DNA from: Pedobacter westerhofensis
Lineage (GTDB): Bacteria; Bacteroidota; Bacteroidia; Sphingobacteriales; Sphingobacteriaceae
Reading direction: 5' to 3'
NCBI RefSeq assembly: GCF_900182595.1
Contig: NZ_FXTN01000013.1
Location: forward strand, 124,001-188,000
Length of the DNA: 64,000 bases
Part shown: one piece after another, positions 52,215 to 61,241 of the stretch
How the letters are laid out: the number at the start of each line of letters is the position of its first letter
Numbering within the stretch: the stretch's first letter is position 1
Notes under the pieces: model-generated
What the model was told of the DNA's origin: nothing
The model's input: the letters and a program-made list of their open reading frames with translations, nothing else
Databases searched by the model: none
Position numbers and translations under genes: made by a program

Positions 52215-52970
52215 ATGAAAACAATTTGTAATTCAATTCTTGTTTTAGCGGCCCTCATCATTGGGCATGCAGCAATGGCCCAGGGAAATAAGCCTAAGCC
52301 GACCATTATTTTTGTTCACGGTGTTTTTGCTGATGGCAGCTGCTGGAATTCACAACTATCTGCATTGCAAACAAAAGGCTATCCGGTGATCTCTGTACAA
52401 AATCCGCTGACCTCCCTCACTGCCGACGTAGCTGCGACAAAGCGGGCCATCGGCCAGGCCAAAGGTGATGTTATTCTCGTAGGGCATTCCTGGGGAGGTT
52501 TCGTAATTACCCAGGCCGGCAATGACCCTAAAGTTAAAGGTCTTGTTTATGTGGCCGCTGCCGCACCGGATGCCGGAGAATCTATTGATGTACTATTTAA
52601 AAAAGCCCCGCCAACTGAGCTTGATAAATATCTGGTTAAATACGACGGTTTTTTATGGCTTAGTAAGGATGGCATAAAGAATGGTTTCGCACAGGACCTG
52701 AGCCCTGCGCAGCAGGAACTGATCTATGCGACCCAGGGTCCTGCCCCAGCCAGTGTCTTCATGGTCAAAAGCGGAAAACCCGCCTGGAAAACTAAAAAGA
52801 GCTGGTATATCGTTGCACAGAATGACAGGACAATGAGCCCTGTTCTGGAACGGTTGCTGGCAAAGAAAATCAAGGCAAAAACTACCGAGCTTCCTGCAAG
52901 CCATCTGGCAATGATCGCAAAGGCCGATGAGGTCACCAGAGTGATCGAGGATGCTGCAAGCAATTATTAA
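52215..52970 (+). CDS. Secreted alpha/beta hydrolase
   Basis: 251 residues from MKTICNSILVLAALIIG (52215), a signal peptide, in the longer frame from 52110. It has FVHGVFADGSCW, nucleophile Ser92 in GHSWGG, an acid near QNDRTM and His in PASHLAMI. It is a paralogue of the hydrolase at 7132 with the same layout. It probably cuts small esters in the periplasm. Confidence 0.88.
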   Translation: MKTICNSILVLAALIIGHAAMAQGNKPKPTIIFVHGVFADGSCWNSQLSALQTKGYPVISVQNPLTSLTADVAATKRAIGQAKGDVILVGHSWGGFVITQAGNDPKVKGLVYVAAAAPDAGESIDVLFKKAPPTELDKYLVKYDGFLWLSKDGIKNGFAQDLSPAQQELIYATQGPAPASVFMVKSGKPAWKTKKSWYIVAQNDRTMSPVLERLLAKKIKAKTTELPASHLAMIAKADEVTRVIEDAASNY

Positions 52971-53003
52971 TTAAATATAATTATTGAATAACCCAATTTA
53001 CCT

Positions 53004-53056
53004 GCCTGACTTTTAAAGTTCTCCTACACCGGTGCATTTCAAAAGTCAGGCTATTT
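53004..53056 (+). terminator. Terminator after the hydrolase gene
   Basis: GCCTGACTTTT (53004-53014) and AAAAGTCAGGC (53041-53051) form an 11-bp perfect stem followed by TATTTT. Confidence 0.8.
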
Positions 53057-53080
53057 TATCAATAGCATCAGCAGCGCATG

Positions 53081-53160
53081 ATGGAACAGAATAAAAAAGA
53101 TTGCGCATGTTACCGGCGGTAGCCGCAGGTGGGGAAAGAACATGGCAATTCGCCTTGGTC
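53081..53160 (+). pseudogene. Relic of an SDR gene start
   Basis: ATG at 53081 begins MEQNKK. With one base removed from the A-run the text goes on as KKIAHVTGGSRRWGKNMAI, the N-terminal strand and glycine motif of an SDR. It breaks off directly against the 3' end of the Crp/Fnr gene. It resembles the other SDR relic at 16190-16330. Confidence 0.55.
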
Positions 53161-53170
53161 CAGGCTTTTT

Positions 53171-53773
53171 TTATCCTCCATTGATGTATGCTAGGAGCTT
53201 GATCCTGCTCAGTGATTCAGGCTTGATACCTAAAAAAGAAGCAATATGATATTGCGGTACCAATTGCTCAATTCCCGGATAAGTTGTTAAAACACATTCA
53301 TAACGCTCTTTTGCCGTATATTTTAAGAATGAGGTTTCCCGCCGGCACTTACGCTTGAAATAAGTATCCGAAACATGCTGGGTAAATTTCAGCCAGGACA
53401 GATCCGCTTCGATCAGTACATCCAGATCCCGGCGGGTGATCATCACCAGTTCGGCATCCTCCAGGGCCTGTATATTGCAATTGGTTTTCTCTTCGGTGAG
53501 ATAACTGCTGTAAGCGCTTACGATGCTGCTCCCAAAATAAAAATCATTGTTGAATTCTGCCTCGGCATTCGCTACAAAAGAACGAAGGCTTCCATTGATG
53601 ACGATGCCTATGAAATCACAAACAGTACCTTCTCTGATCAGGAACTCTTTTCTTTTAAGAGAGCGGTAAGTGGCAACGCGGCGGAATGTATCTGCGTGGG
53701 CAGAATTTAATCCCAGCACCTCTGTAAAGAACTGTTCTATTATCTTATAAGCTTTTCCGGCTGAACTTTCCAT
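53171..53773 (-). CDS. Crp/Fnr-family transcriptional regulator
   Basis: 200 residues with the cyclic-nucleotide-binding-like barrel (VATYRSLKRKEFLIREGTVC, VINGSLRSF) and a C-terminal HTH (YHIASFLGIKPESLSRIK). No FeS Cys pattern. It lies downstream of the SDR gene of the TetR pair on the same strand, with a gap of 72 bp. Confidence 0.9.
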   Translation of the reverse strand: MESSAGKAYKIIEQFFTEVLGLNSAHADTFRRVATYRSLKRKEFLIREGTVCDFIGIVINGSLRSFVANAEAEFNNDFYFGSSIVSAYSSYLTEEKTNCNIQALEDAELVMITRRDLDVLIEADLSWLKFTQHVSDTYFKRKCRRETSFLKYTAKERYECVLTTYPGIEQLVPQYHIASFLGIKPESLSRIKLLAYINGG

Positions 53774-53845
53774 TGGAATAATTAATTGATCTGAACATTT
53801 TGGAACGAGCCCATGAAGGACCGTTTCCCGTTAATTTGATAGTGT

Positions 53846-54640
53846 TTATAAAATCGTATTCAGCACGCCCCCATCCGCTCTTACAGCAGCCCCATTGGTA
53901 GCTAAAGCAAGAGGGCTGGTCAGAAATACAGCGATATCCGCAACTTCGGCAGGATCCAGGAACCTGTTGAGGATCGATGTAGGATAAACACTGCCAATCA
54001 GATGTTGCTTTAGCACTGCTGAATCCTGTGTCTGAGCGGCAGCAATAGCTTCTACAGTTTCTGAAACACCGTCTGAATAGGTCGGGCCGATTATCAGGGT
54101 GTTGACGGTGACCCCGGTATTTTTGGTTAGTTGTGCGAGACCCCGGCTAAGAGAAATCATGGCGGTCTTGGTCAGACCATAATGGATCATATTTGCTGGA
54201 ATATTGATCCCTGATTCACTGCTGATAAAAAGGATCCTTCCCCAGTTACGGGCCAGCATTTTGGGGAGCAGTGCCCTCGACAAACGAACACCACTCATCA
54301 CATTGACATCGAACATACGCTGCCAGTCATTGTCGCTGATCTCGCTGAACTCCTTCATTTCGAATATGCCGACATTGTTCACCAGAATATCTATTGGTGG
54401 TAACTGGGCAACCAGTGATTCGGTATCAGCCGGATCAGCCAGGTCAGCGGCGATACCGGTGACTGCGGCATTAATGTTGCCGTTTTGCAGACGTTCAACA
54501 GCTGAAGTTACTTTTTCCTGGGTCCGGCCGTTGATAATAACCTGCACCCCTTCTCTTAATAATGCCCGGGCGATAGCGAACCCGATCCCCTGGGTCGAGC
54601 CTGTAATAAATGCTGTCTTGTTTTCCAGTTGTAGGTCCAT
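53846..54640 (-). CDS. SDR-family oxidoreductase
   Basis: 264 residues with TGSTQGIGFAIA, NNVGIFEMKEF, Ser in FISSESGI and YGLTK. Only 6 bp after the TetR gene stop, so the two form one transcript. The C-terminal ALATNGAAVRADGGV is the usual end. Confidence 0.92.
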   Translation of the reverse strand: MDLQLENKTAFITGSTQGIGFAIARALLREGVQVIINGRTQEKVTSAVERLQNGNINAAVTGIAADLADPADTESLVAQLPPIDILVNNVGIFEMKEFSEISDNDWQRMFDVNVMSGVRLSRALLPKMLARNWGRILFISSESGINIPANMIHYGLTKTAMISLSRGLAQLTKNTGVTVNTLIIGPTYSDGVSETVEAIAAAQTQDSAVLKQHLIGSVYPTSILNRFLDPAEVADIAVFLTSPLALATNGAAVRADGGVLNTIL

Positions 54641-54646
54641 AGTTAT

Positions 54647-55228
54647 TTATTCGATCAATTTTAATTGCAATTCAATAAGTTCTGAGAGTTTATCCCTGTC
54701 TGGGTAGATTCTGCGCGTTACATTCAATCCGCTCCAGACGGTGATCAGGTAACGGCCAAGAATCCCGGCGTCCGTCATATTCTTTAATTGTCCGTTCTGC
54801 TGAGCCTTCCTGAAAGTTTCCGTATAAAAAGCTTCGGTATCTATAGCGATACTCATCGCTTCCGCTTCGATGTCTTTATCACCGAATGTCATTTCCGTGA
54901 TCGTATTGGCAATCAGGCAGCCTCGCAAGTGAATGCTGTTGTCAGCGTCTGCGATACCCCGGAAATAGTTTTTAATCAGTTCAACCGGATTTTCATCCTG
55001 TTCAACCATTATCCTGAATTCTTCCAATGCATCGCGCCGTTGACGGATAACTGCGAGGAAAAGTTCTTTCTTACCGCCCTTAAAAGCATTGTAAAAACTT
55101 CCGCTTCCAATGTCCATAGCTGCAAGTACCTCATCAAGCGGCGTGGCCGCGTATCCTTTATTCCAGAATACCTGCTGAGCTTTGCTGAGAACCGAAGCTT
55201 CATTGAATTTCTGTGGCCTACCCTTCAT
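54647..55228 (-). CDS. TetR/AcrR-family transcriptional regulator
   Basis: 193 residues, with the HTH around KAQQVFWNKGYAATPLDEVL then GSGSFYNAFKGGKKELFL. It is co-transcribed with the SDR gene after it and probably represses this pair. The repeated TTAAACC word of the other TetR cassette is not found here, so it has its own site. Confidence 0.92.
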   Translation of the reverse strand: MKGRPQKFNEASVLSKAQQVFWNKGYAATPLDEVLAAMDIGSGSFYNAFKGGKKELFLAVIRQRRDALEEFRIMVEQDENPVELIKNYFRGIADADNSIHLRGCLIANTITEMTFGDKDIEAEAMSIAIDTEAFYTETFRKAQQNGQLKNMTDAGILGRYLITVWSGLNVTRRIYPDRDKLSELIELQLKLIE

Positions 55229-55340
55229 TTCTATTTTTGTGTTAATCGTTACAAAAGTAGAAATTATTTTAGAATATCATAATTAAGGATCAAAACCGGG
55301 CCAGTGAGAGGAAGAAAATTGCTGTCACATGATCATCATA

Positions 55341-55374
55341 GCAGCATTCCATGGCATCATAAAGGGAATACTGC
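55341..55374. terminator. Weak hairpin in 205-bp gap
   Basis: GCAGCATTCC and GGGAATACTGC pair with one mismatch between the beta-helix gene and the TetR gene. No T-run, so termination is uncertain. Confidence 0.35.
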
Positions 55375-55433
55375 TTAAGTTTAAGGATCTGTTTATTAGC
55401 AGCCTGGTATATGTAGGTCATCCTGTCCCCTGA

Positions 55434-56522
55434 TCATAAAGCCTTCTTAGTATCCGCTTTGAATAACCCTGCCTTTATTGTCCTGGCATCTGAGGGACTG
55501 GAAATGTTCAAATTATCATGCGTTATTCCCGAATTTTGAACTTTAACAAAGGAGATGATTTTTTTCAGATCAGTATTAACCAGCTTCAATGCGGTTCTGC
55601 TCTCAGAGAAGAATCTGTCCTGCTCCTTTGGATAGGCACCAAAGAGGTTATCATTTCCAGCCAGATAAGAATTCTTCAGCCTGAAGTTCGGCTGGCCCTT
55701 TTCTTGGGGATAGACCATCACATAACTGCTGTTAGTGATCACATTGCCGCTAAAATTAAAGGACGGGACATTACCCGCGAAACCATACCATATCGCTGTA
55801 TTGTAGGCTCCGTCAATGATCGTGTTCGTCAGAGAGAAATCATTCACCTCCGAACCCAGCACAAAAGCGATCTTACAATTATGAAAGATACAATGATCAA
55901 CATGAATGCCAGGTCCGCTCACCCAGAATGCACTTTGTATAGGGGATGAATTGGCTTCGCCAACAAAGACACATTGGGATACAGTCAAGCCGCTTAACAG
56001 CTTGCCGGCACGCCGGATGGGATAAAAATTTTCTACGCTGCTATTCGGGTTCCCGAGGAATTTCAGGCCGAGCAGGCTCACATTATCTTTTTCAACAGAT
56101 AGCCCGACAGCGTGAGAAAAGCCAATGGTATCATTTACGCCGCCGATCGTTTGTATTACCGGCATTTTCCCGGGTTCCCAGCCCTGATCGTCAGGCATAA
56201 CCGCAGCTTCAATGATGTACGGTACCCTGTCGGGCTTTTGTGCCGTTCGTATCACAAGCTTGCTTTTCAGTATGTATAATCCCGGCGCAAGCCTGATGTG
56301 TATAGTGTCCCGGCGCTCAGCATGATCCGCTAAAGCGACGGCTTTTTCAATACTCAGCAAAGGGTTTGCTCTGGACCCTGTGGCATTTTCCTGACCGCTC
56401 AGCGGATCAACATAGTACGTTTGAGCCTTTGCTTTAATGCTGGTCAGTATGACCATAAGTATCAAGGGCAATGCTGAATGAAAGGAGAACCTGGCGAATG
56501 TTAAAAAGTTATTTGTTTTCAT
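55434..56522 (-). CDS. Secreted right-handed beta-helix protein
   Basis: 362 residues with a signal peptide (hydrophobic core ALPLILMVILTSI, then KAQ). It has a YYVDPLSGQENATGSRANPL start as in pectate-lyase- or chondroitinase-B-like proteins and rungs (GIHVDHCIFHNCKIAFV, SLTNTIIDGAYNTAIWYG). The substrate is unknown. It is divergent from the membrane protein at 56678. Confidence 0.75.
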   Translation of the reverse strand: MKTNNFLTFARFSFHSALPLILMVILTSIKAKAQTYYVDPLSGQENATGSRANPLLSIEKAVALADHAERRDTIHIRLAPGLYILKSKLVIRTAQKPDRVPYIIEAAVMPDDQGWEPGKMPVIQTIGGVNDTIGFSHAVGLSVEKDNVSLLGLKFLGNPNSSVENFYPIRRAGKLLSGLTVSQCVFVGEANSSPIQSAFWVSGPGIHVDHCIFHNCKIAFVLGSEVNDFSLTNTIIDGAYNTAIWYGFAGNVPSFNFSGNVITNSSYVMVYPQEKGQPNFRLKNSYLAGNDNLFGAYPKEQDRFFSESRTALKLVNTDLKKIISFVKVQNSGITHDNLNISSPSDARTIKAGLFKADTKKAL

Positions 56523-56677
56523 AACGCAAGATTAGGCCCTGCATGGCTTCAGCCCAAGTCACTGCGGGTTCAATTATGATCATTTTATATCACACTGTTT
56601 AGCAATACTTTAAAAGATCATCCCACAAATCGTTTTTGTCTTAAAGCTTGTACCTTCGCTAAATATCAATTATGTAA

Positions 56678-57943
56678 ATGAATAACAATGAGCTTTCGCG
56701 GTTACTGGCATCGATCGAAAAAGAATTGAACTGGGGACCTGCGAAGGAATGGAATAACAGAGACTTCGAAAGATTGAATATCCTGATATTGGAACGAACC
56801 AAAGTATCGCTCAGTTCCAGTACACTCAAGCGTATATGGGGTAAGGTGAATTATAATAACCAGCCAAGCCTGACTACACTCGATGCTTTGTCACGATTTG
56901 CGGGTTTCGAAAGCTGGCGGGAATTTTGTCGTCAGCCGGCAGCCTCCGACCGGTCAGCACCCCCTTTTATTCCTGAAGCAGCCTTCCCTGGCAAAAGAAA
57001 AAAGAGCTATGTTTTTGCCTTCACCATTTTGATGGCTGTACTGTTGGTGATTTTATTTAAGGTCTTCAACTCCCGTCAAAATATCACCTCTTCGCCAGAC
57101 CATTCGGCTTACAGCTTTACAAGTAAGGCTATCACCCGCGACATTCCTAATTCTGTGGTTTTCAATTATGATGCGCGTGCTGCCGGCACCAGACCGGTCA
57201 TGATCCAGCAATCATGGGATAAAACCAGAAGGAACAGTGTGCCTGCAGGCAAACATCAGTTTACTTCTATCTACTACCGCCCCGGGTTTTACCAGGCTAA
57301 ACTGATCGTTGCAAATGAGGTCGTTAAAGAGCATCCTTTGCTTATACCTACCAAAGGATGGCTGGGGCTGCTGGCTAAAGATCCGGCACCGGTATATCTG
57401 GGGGAGGAAGAATTTTTACATCAAGATCATTTAGGGATATCAGCTGAATTTCTTCGGCAAAAACTTTCGCAGGACCAGTGGGAAGCACCTGTGGCGGAAT
57501 TTTATAATGTCGGGAATTTTGTGCCGGTCCCCATAAATTCACTATCCTTTACTGTTGATCTGAAAAATACATTCAGCGCAGGTGCTTCGAAATGTGCAGT
57601 CATTAATGTACAGCTGATCACGGATAACCAGCCTTTGAATATACCGCTGTCCATGCCGGGCTGCATCTCGAACCTCTATCTTTCTAACGGGGAAGACGAT
57701 ATTTCAGGCAGATCAAATGACCTGTCCTCATTTGGTATAGCGTTAGGCAAATGGACGAGGGTATCTTGCAAAACCAGCAACGGGAAGATCGATTATCTGA
57801 TAAACGACCAGCTGGTCTACCAGACAAAACAGCCAAAAAAGAAAGTAAAGATCCTGGGAATAGGGATCACATTTCAGGGAGGCGGCATGATCAAAAATGT
57901 CCGTTTGTGGTGTGGCCCGAAACTGGTCTTTTCATCGTATTGA
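56678..57943 (+). CDS. Single-pass membrane protein with cytoplasmic N-terminal domain and periplasmic PKD/lectin-like part
   Basis: 421 residues. Residues 1-90 are helical with SSSTLKRIWGKVNYNNQPSL and TTLDALSRFAGFESWREF, reminiscent of a DNA-binding domain. A membrane helix spans about 110-128 (YVFAFTILMAVLLVILF). Outside it, residues about 155-235 look like a PKD-type beta-sandwich (RPGFYQAKLIV). Residues about 250-421 look like a concanavalin-like lectin fold ending in GGGMIKNVRLWCG. This layout suggests a membrane-bound regulator that could link an external glycan to transcription. I do not know a named family. Confidence 0.6.
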   Translation: MNNNELSRLLASIEKELNWGPAKEWNNRDFERLNILILERTKVSLSSSTLKRIWGKVNYNNQPSLTTLDALSRFAGFESWREFCRQPAASDRSAPPFIPEAAFPGKRKKSYVFAFTILMAVLLVILFKVFNSRQNITSSPDHSAYSFTSKAITRDIPNSVVFNYDARAAGTRPVMIQQSWDKTRRNSVPAGKHQFTSIYYRPGFYQAKLIVANEVVKEHPLLIPTKGWLGLLAKDPAPVYLGEEEFLHQDHLGISAEFLRQKLSQDQWEAPVAEFYNVGNFVPVPINSLSFTVDLKNTFSAGASKCAVINVQLITDNQPLNIPLSMPGCISNLYLSNGEDDISGRSNDLSSFGIALGKWTRVSCKTSNGKIDYLINDQLVYQTKQPKKKVKILGIGITFQGGGMIKNVRLWCGPKLVFSSY

Positions 57944-57948
57944 TCGCC

Positions 57949-60009
57949 TTATGGTCGATTGCCGCCACTGAACCTTGCGAACCAGTCCAGAATGATATAG
58001 GTATTTTCGATCAGCTGCCCGGCTGAGGAGTTCAAGGAACTGTGCGTTGCCCCGGGGACAATGACTAGCCTGGCCGGAATATTTCTGAGCTGGAGGGCAT
58101 GGTAAAACTGAAGCGATTCACTAACAGGTGTCCTCCTGTCATTCTCACCGACCATTAAGAGTGTAGGCGTTGTGATCTGGTCGGCAAGCGAAAGCGGAGA
58201 GTTTTTCCAATACGCCAGGGGATCCTGCCATATATTTTTTTTGAAGATGTATTTTGAATTAACCACATATTGGTCATTCACCAATGCTTGCGACAAGTAA
58301 CTGATGAGCGGCTTGACTGCCGCTGCCGCTTTAAAACGACCACTTTTTGCTGCTATCCAGGCAGTTAGCATACCACCGGCAGAGCCGCCCGTCACATACA
58401 ATCTGCTGCTGTCAGCAAGGCCGGCACGGATAACTGCATCTGTTGCACTGATTACATCGTCATAAGCAGGGCCGGTAAAGTTGCCATGGGCCTGATCAGC
58501 AAATGTAAAACCGTAGGAAGTTGATCCCCGGTAATTGACTTTCATTACCACATATCCTGCTGAGGCAAACAACTGGGCCTCTGCTGACCATACGGGACCG
58601 TCATTTCCATGCGGTCCGCCATGCAATGAAACGATCAGCGGATATTTGCGCCCGGGAACATAATCCGGGGGCAAGGTTAGCCAGGCTCCTGCCTCTACTC
58701 CTTCAAACTTTGACTTGAATTTGAGCTCCTGGACTTTACCTGTCCGTACATAGCTGAACAAAGTGTCGTTGAGATGGGTCAGAGATCTCGTTTTCCCATT
58801 TTTAAGCCTTAGCATAATTTCTGCAGGTTGGGCACCATCGGTTCCTGAGACAGCGACCGACCCGTTTGCAGCAAATTCAGAAAGGTCAAAGATATGGTCT
58901 GCAAGCACTTTAATATGCCCGTTCAGATCAATACTGCTGAGTTTGGTAATTCCGTGGTCATCATACCTGATGGTGATATGCTTACCATCAGCTGACCAGC
59001 GCGGGTGCTCAATCTCGCGGTCGAAACCGCCGCTGATTGATCTCAGGTTACTGCCATCGGTTCCCATTAAAAAAAGCTCGCTTTTTTCATAATCCTTCGA
59101 TCGCTCGCGCGTACCGAGGAAGGCGATCGTTTGCCCGTCTGGCGAAAGGGCCGGATCCCTGATCAGATAAGGAAACGTGATCATTCGCCTGACAGCCTTG
59201 TTCTCAATATTTACGCTAAATAAACTTTGATTATAGATACTGGTTTCGCTGTCTTTATCCCGGCTGGAAATGAAATAGAGCGTTTTTCCGTCCTTACTCC
59301 ATAATTGCTGACCTCTTTCAGAATAGGGACCGAAAGTTAATTGCCTGGAATCTCCACCGGCAGCAGAAACGATGAAAATATGAGTACTGCCCGGTACAGT
59401 CTCTCCTCCGGCATCACTGAAAAAATGTTTACGCTCATAAGTTTTCGGCATTGCCGCCCATTGCGCTCCTTTTGGTCTTTTAAACACGGAAAGGGCTTTA
59501 TCAGGAGCGTCTTCGACAAATCTGGTGAAGGCGATATATTTTCCATCCGGAGACCAGCTGATGTCAGCAGCACCTTCTGCCAACAGTTTACTGTCCTGAT
59601 CACGCCTGCTCACATTTGCAACTCTCAACCCGGATATACCCTTTGATGCTGCGATGAAAGCGAGCTGAGAACCATCAGGAGACCAGCGCGGCGAAGATAG
59701 TTTCCCGCCCATTAAAGTCTGATCAAGGCCAGTTTCTGTATTGATGATACGAACGGTCGCGATCGTCTTGTCAGTTATACTGTCAGTTTGCAGGCGTGTA
59801 TAGATCAGGGACCTTCCATCAGGACTTAATTGCAGATCAGATGTCCGGCGAATGCGGAAAAGGTCTTGCCAGGAGAAAATCCGGGATTTCCGTTCCATTT
59901 CATGCTGGTTCATTGCACTCGCCTTAGGATCAGGTGCCCGTTGCGCCCGCACGATGATACACGATCCGCAGAAAATAAGAGATAAAAGAACATTTTTTTT
60001 AATTATCAT
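57949..60009 (-). CDS. S9-family prolyl-oligopeptidase-type peptidase
   Basis: 686 residues from MIIKKNVLLSLIFCGSC (60009), a signal peptide; the longer frame to 60066 adds no conserved text. An N-terminal beta-propeller (WSPDG/SPDGQ repeats over about 60-400) is followed by the alpha/beta-hydrolase domain. The triad is Ser543 in GGSAGGM, Asp624 in GENDRRTP and His656 in GATHSSL. It should cleave short peptides in the periplasm, as dipeptidyl-peptidase or acylaminoacyl-peptidase relatives do. It is divergent from the AraC gene. Confidence 0.93.
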   Translation of the reverse strand: MIIKKNVLLSLIFCGSCIIVRAQRAPDPKASAMNQHEMERKSRIFSWQDLFRIRRTSDLQLSPDGRSLIYTRLQTDSITDKTIATVRIINTETGLDQTLMGGKLSSPRWSPDGSQLAFIAASKGISGLRVANVSRRDQDSKLLAEGAADISWSPDGKYIAFTRFVEDAPDKALSVFKRPKGAQWAAMPKTYERKHFFSDAGGETVPGSTHIFIVSAAGGDSRQLTFGPYSERGQQLWSKDGKTLYFISSRDKDSETSIYNQSLFSVNIENKAVRRMITFPYLIRDPALSPDGQTIAFLGTRERSKDYEKSELFLMGTDGSNLRSISGGFDREIEHPRWSADGKHITIRYDDHGITKLSSIDLNGHIKVLADHIFDLSEFAANGSVAVSGTDGAQPAEIMLRLKNGKTRSLTHLNDTLFSYVRTGKVQELKFKSKFEGVEAGAWLTLPPDYVPGRKYPLIVSLHGGPHGNDGPVWSAEAQLFASAGYVVMKVNYRGSTSYGFTFADQAHGNFTGPAYDDVISATDAVIRAGLADSSRLYVTGGSAGGMLTAWIAAKSGRFKAAAAVKPLISYLSQALVNDQYVVNSKYIFKKNIWQDPLAYWKNSPLSLADQITTPTLLMVGENDRRTPVSESLQFYHALQLRNIPARLVIVPGATHSSLNSSAGQLIENTYIILDWFARFSGGNRP

Positions 60010-60101
60010 TATACGTAATTTTAAAGCTTCGCTATATACATGTGCGGAAAAACAGCAAAATATCACCTTTTATGATATTATCGGTACAATTTTTACATCT
60101 C

Positions 60102-60115
60102 TTAACATAGGTTAA
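60102..60115. promoter_or_regulatory. Palindrome TTAACATAGGTTAA in divergent promoter region
   Basis: TTAAC-ATAG-GTTAA in the 190-bp gap between the S9 peptidase and AraC genes. A one-base variant occurs at 51922. A shared dimeric regulator is likely but unidentified. Confidence 0.4.
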
Positions 60116-60199
60116 GGGTTTAGCAATGAGACAGCTGTCTGTTGCGGGTATGACATTTGGATAACGAAAATTTCATCTTGTATTTTTATCTTCAACCCT

Positions 60200-61144
60200 A
60201 TGTTCGTGAAAGAAGCATATGCCAGACAGCTTGACCATCTTAAGGAGATCAATGATCTTTTCGATAAGAACGTTGTGGATCCCGGCAGGACGGGAATCAA
60301 AATCTACGACAGGAAAGATAATGCCTGTCGCAAACACTTAAAACCGAACAGGCGCGAGTTTTATCAGATCATATTTTTTGAAAAGGGTGACGGACAATTT
60401 ACACTGGGTCTGGATACCTACCAGGTCAACGGGCCGAGTATAGCTTTTATTCACCCTAATGAGATCATTTCATGGGAGAATACCGGAAACGATTCTGCCG
60501 GACACATCTGTTTATTTACCAGGCAATTTATTGAAGAACATCCCTTACTGAAGACGGTCACCGAGAAATATGGCCTGTTCGCCGATGTAACCAAAAGTAT
60601 GATCCGGATCCGCGATGAGGATACGGGCGCACTTGCTGATCTTTTTATGAAAATGCACGAAGAAGAAGCTGCTTTCAGTGCGCGCTCCGGCGATGTTTTG
60701 CAGGCTTATATGCAACTCATCATGCTGACTTCGACCAAATATGCTCAGGATCTGGTGCCCATCCCTGCCAGCAGTGAATACCGCCATGTTCATGATTTCT
60801 TTCAGTCGCTGGAAAGGAGTTTTAGTAAGAATAACAACGGCCCGGTCAGGTTAAGAACCGCCCAGGAGTTTGCCGATGAGCTTGCTGTCCATCCGAACTA
60901 TCTTAACGCCCTTATCAAACGTTATACCGGTGAAAACCTCAGCACACATATCAAAAGACGTTTACTGGAGGAAAGCAAGGTACTGCTGATCCAGACGGAC
61001 TGGACACTGCAAAATATAGCGCTGGCCTTAGGGTTTACAGCACAGCCGGGCTTCAGCCAGTTTTTCAAAAAGAACCTGGGTGCCACGCCGGGTGATTACC
61101 GAAAAAACTTTTCCGCGAATATCCACAGCATGGCCATACACTGA
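60200..61144 (+). CDS. AraC-family transcriptional regulator
   Basis: 314 residues: cupin sensor (IIFFEKGDGQFTLGLDTYQV, IHPNEIISW) and C-terminal HTH (AQEFADELAVHPNYLNALIK, NIALALGFTAQPGFSQFFKK). The nitroreductase and EthD genes follow on the same strand and are probable targets. The S9 peptidase is divergent. Confidence 0.92.
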   Translation: MFVKEAYARQLDHLKEINDLFDKNVVDPGRTGIKIYDRKDNACRKHLKPNRREFYQIIFFEKGDGQFTLGLDTYQVNGPSIAFIHPNEIISWENTGNDSAGHICLFTRQFIEEHPLLKTVTEKYGLFADVTKSMIRIRDEDTGALADLFMKMHEEEAAFSARSGDVLQAYMQLIMLTSTKYAQDLVPIPASSEYRHVHDFFQSLERSFSKNNNGPVRLRTAQEFADELAVHPNYLNALIKRYTGENLSTHIKRRLLEESKVLLIQTDWTLQNIALALGFTAQPGFSQFFKKNLGATPGDYRKNFSANIHSMAIH

Positions 61145-61241
61145 TTGGCGTCTTTGAAATTGATATAAAGACCTTTGATACAGCTATTTTCCCACACTGC
61201 GCTTCTTCTGAATTTTGTCGGACAAACATTTAATAAAATTT

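Noticed and set aside
53081..53160. SDR-like start considered as a small real gene
   Set aside because: The SDR text needs a frame change after six codons and has no downstream body.
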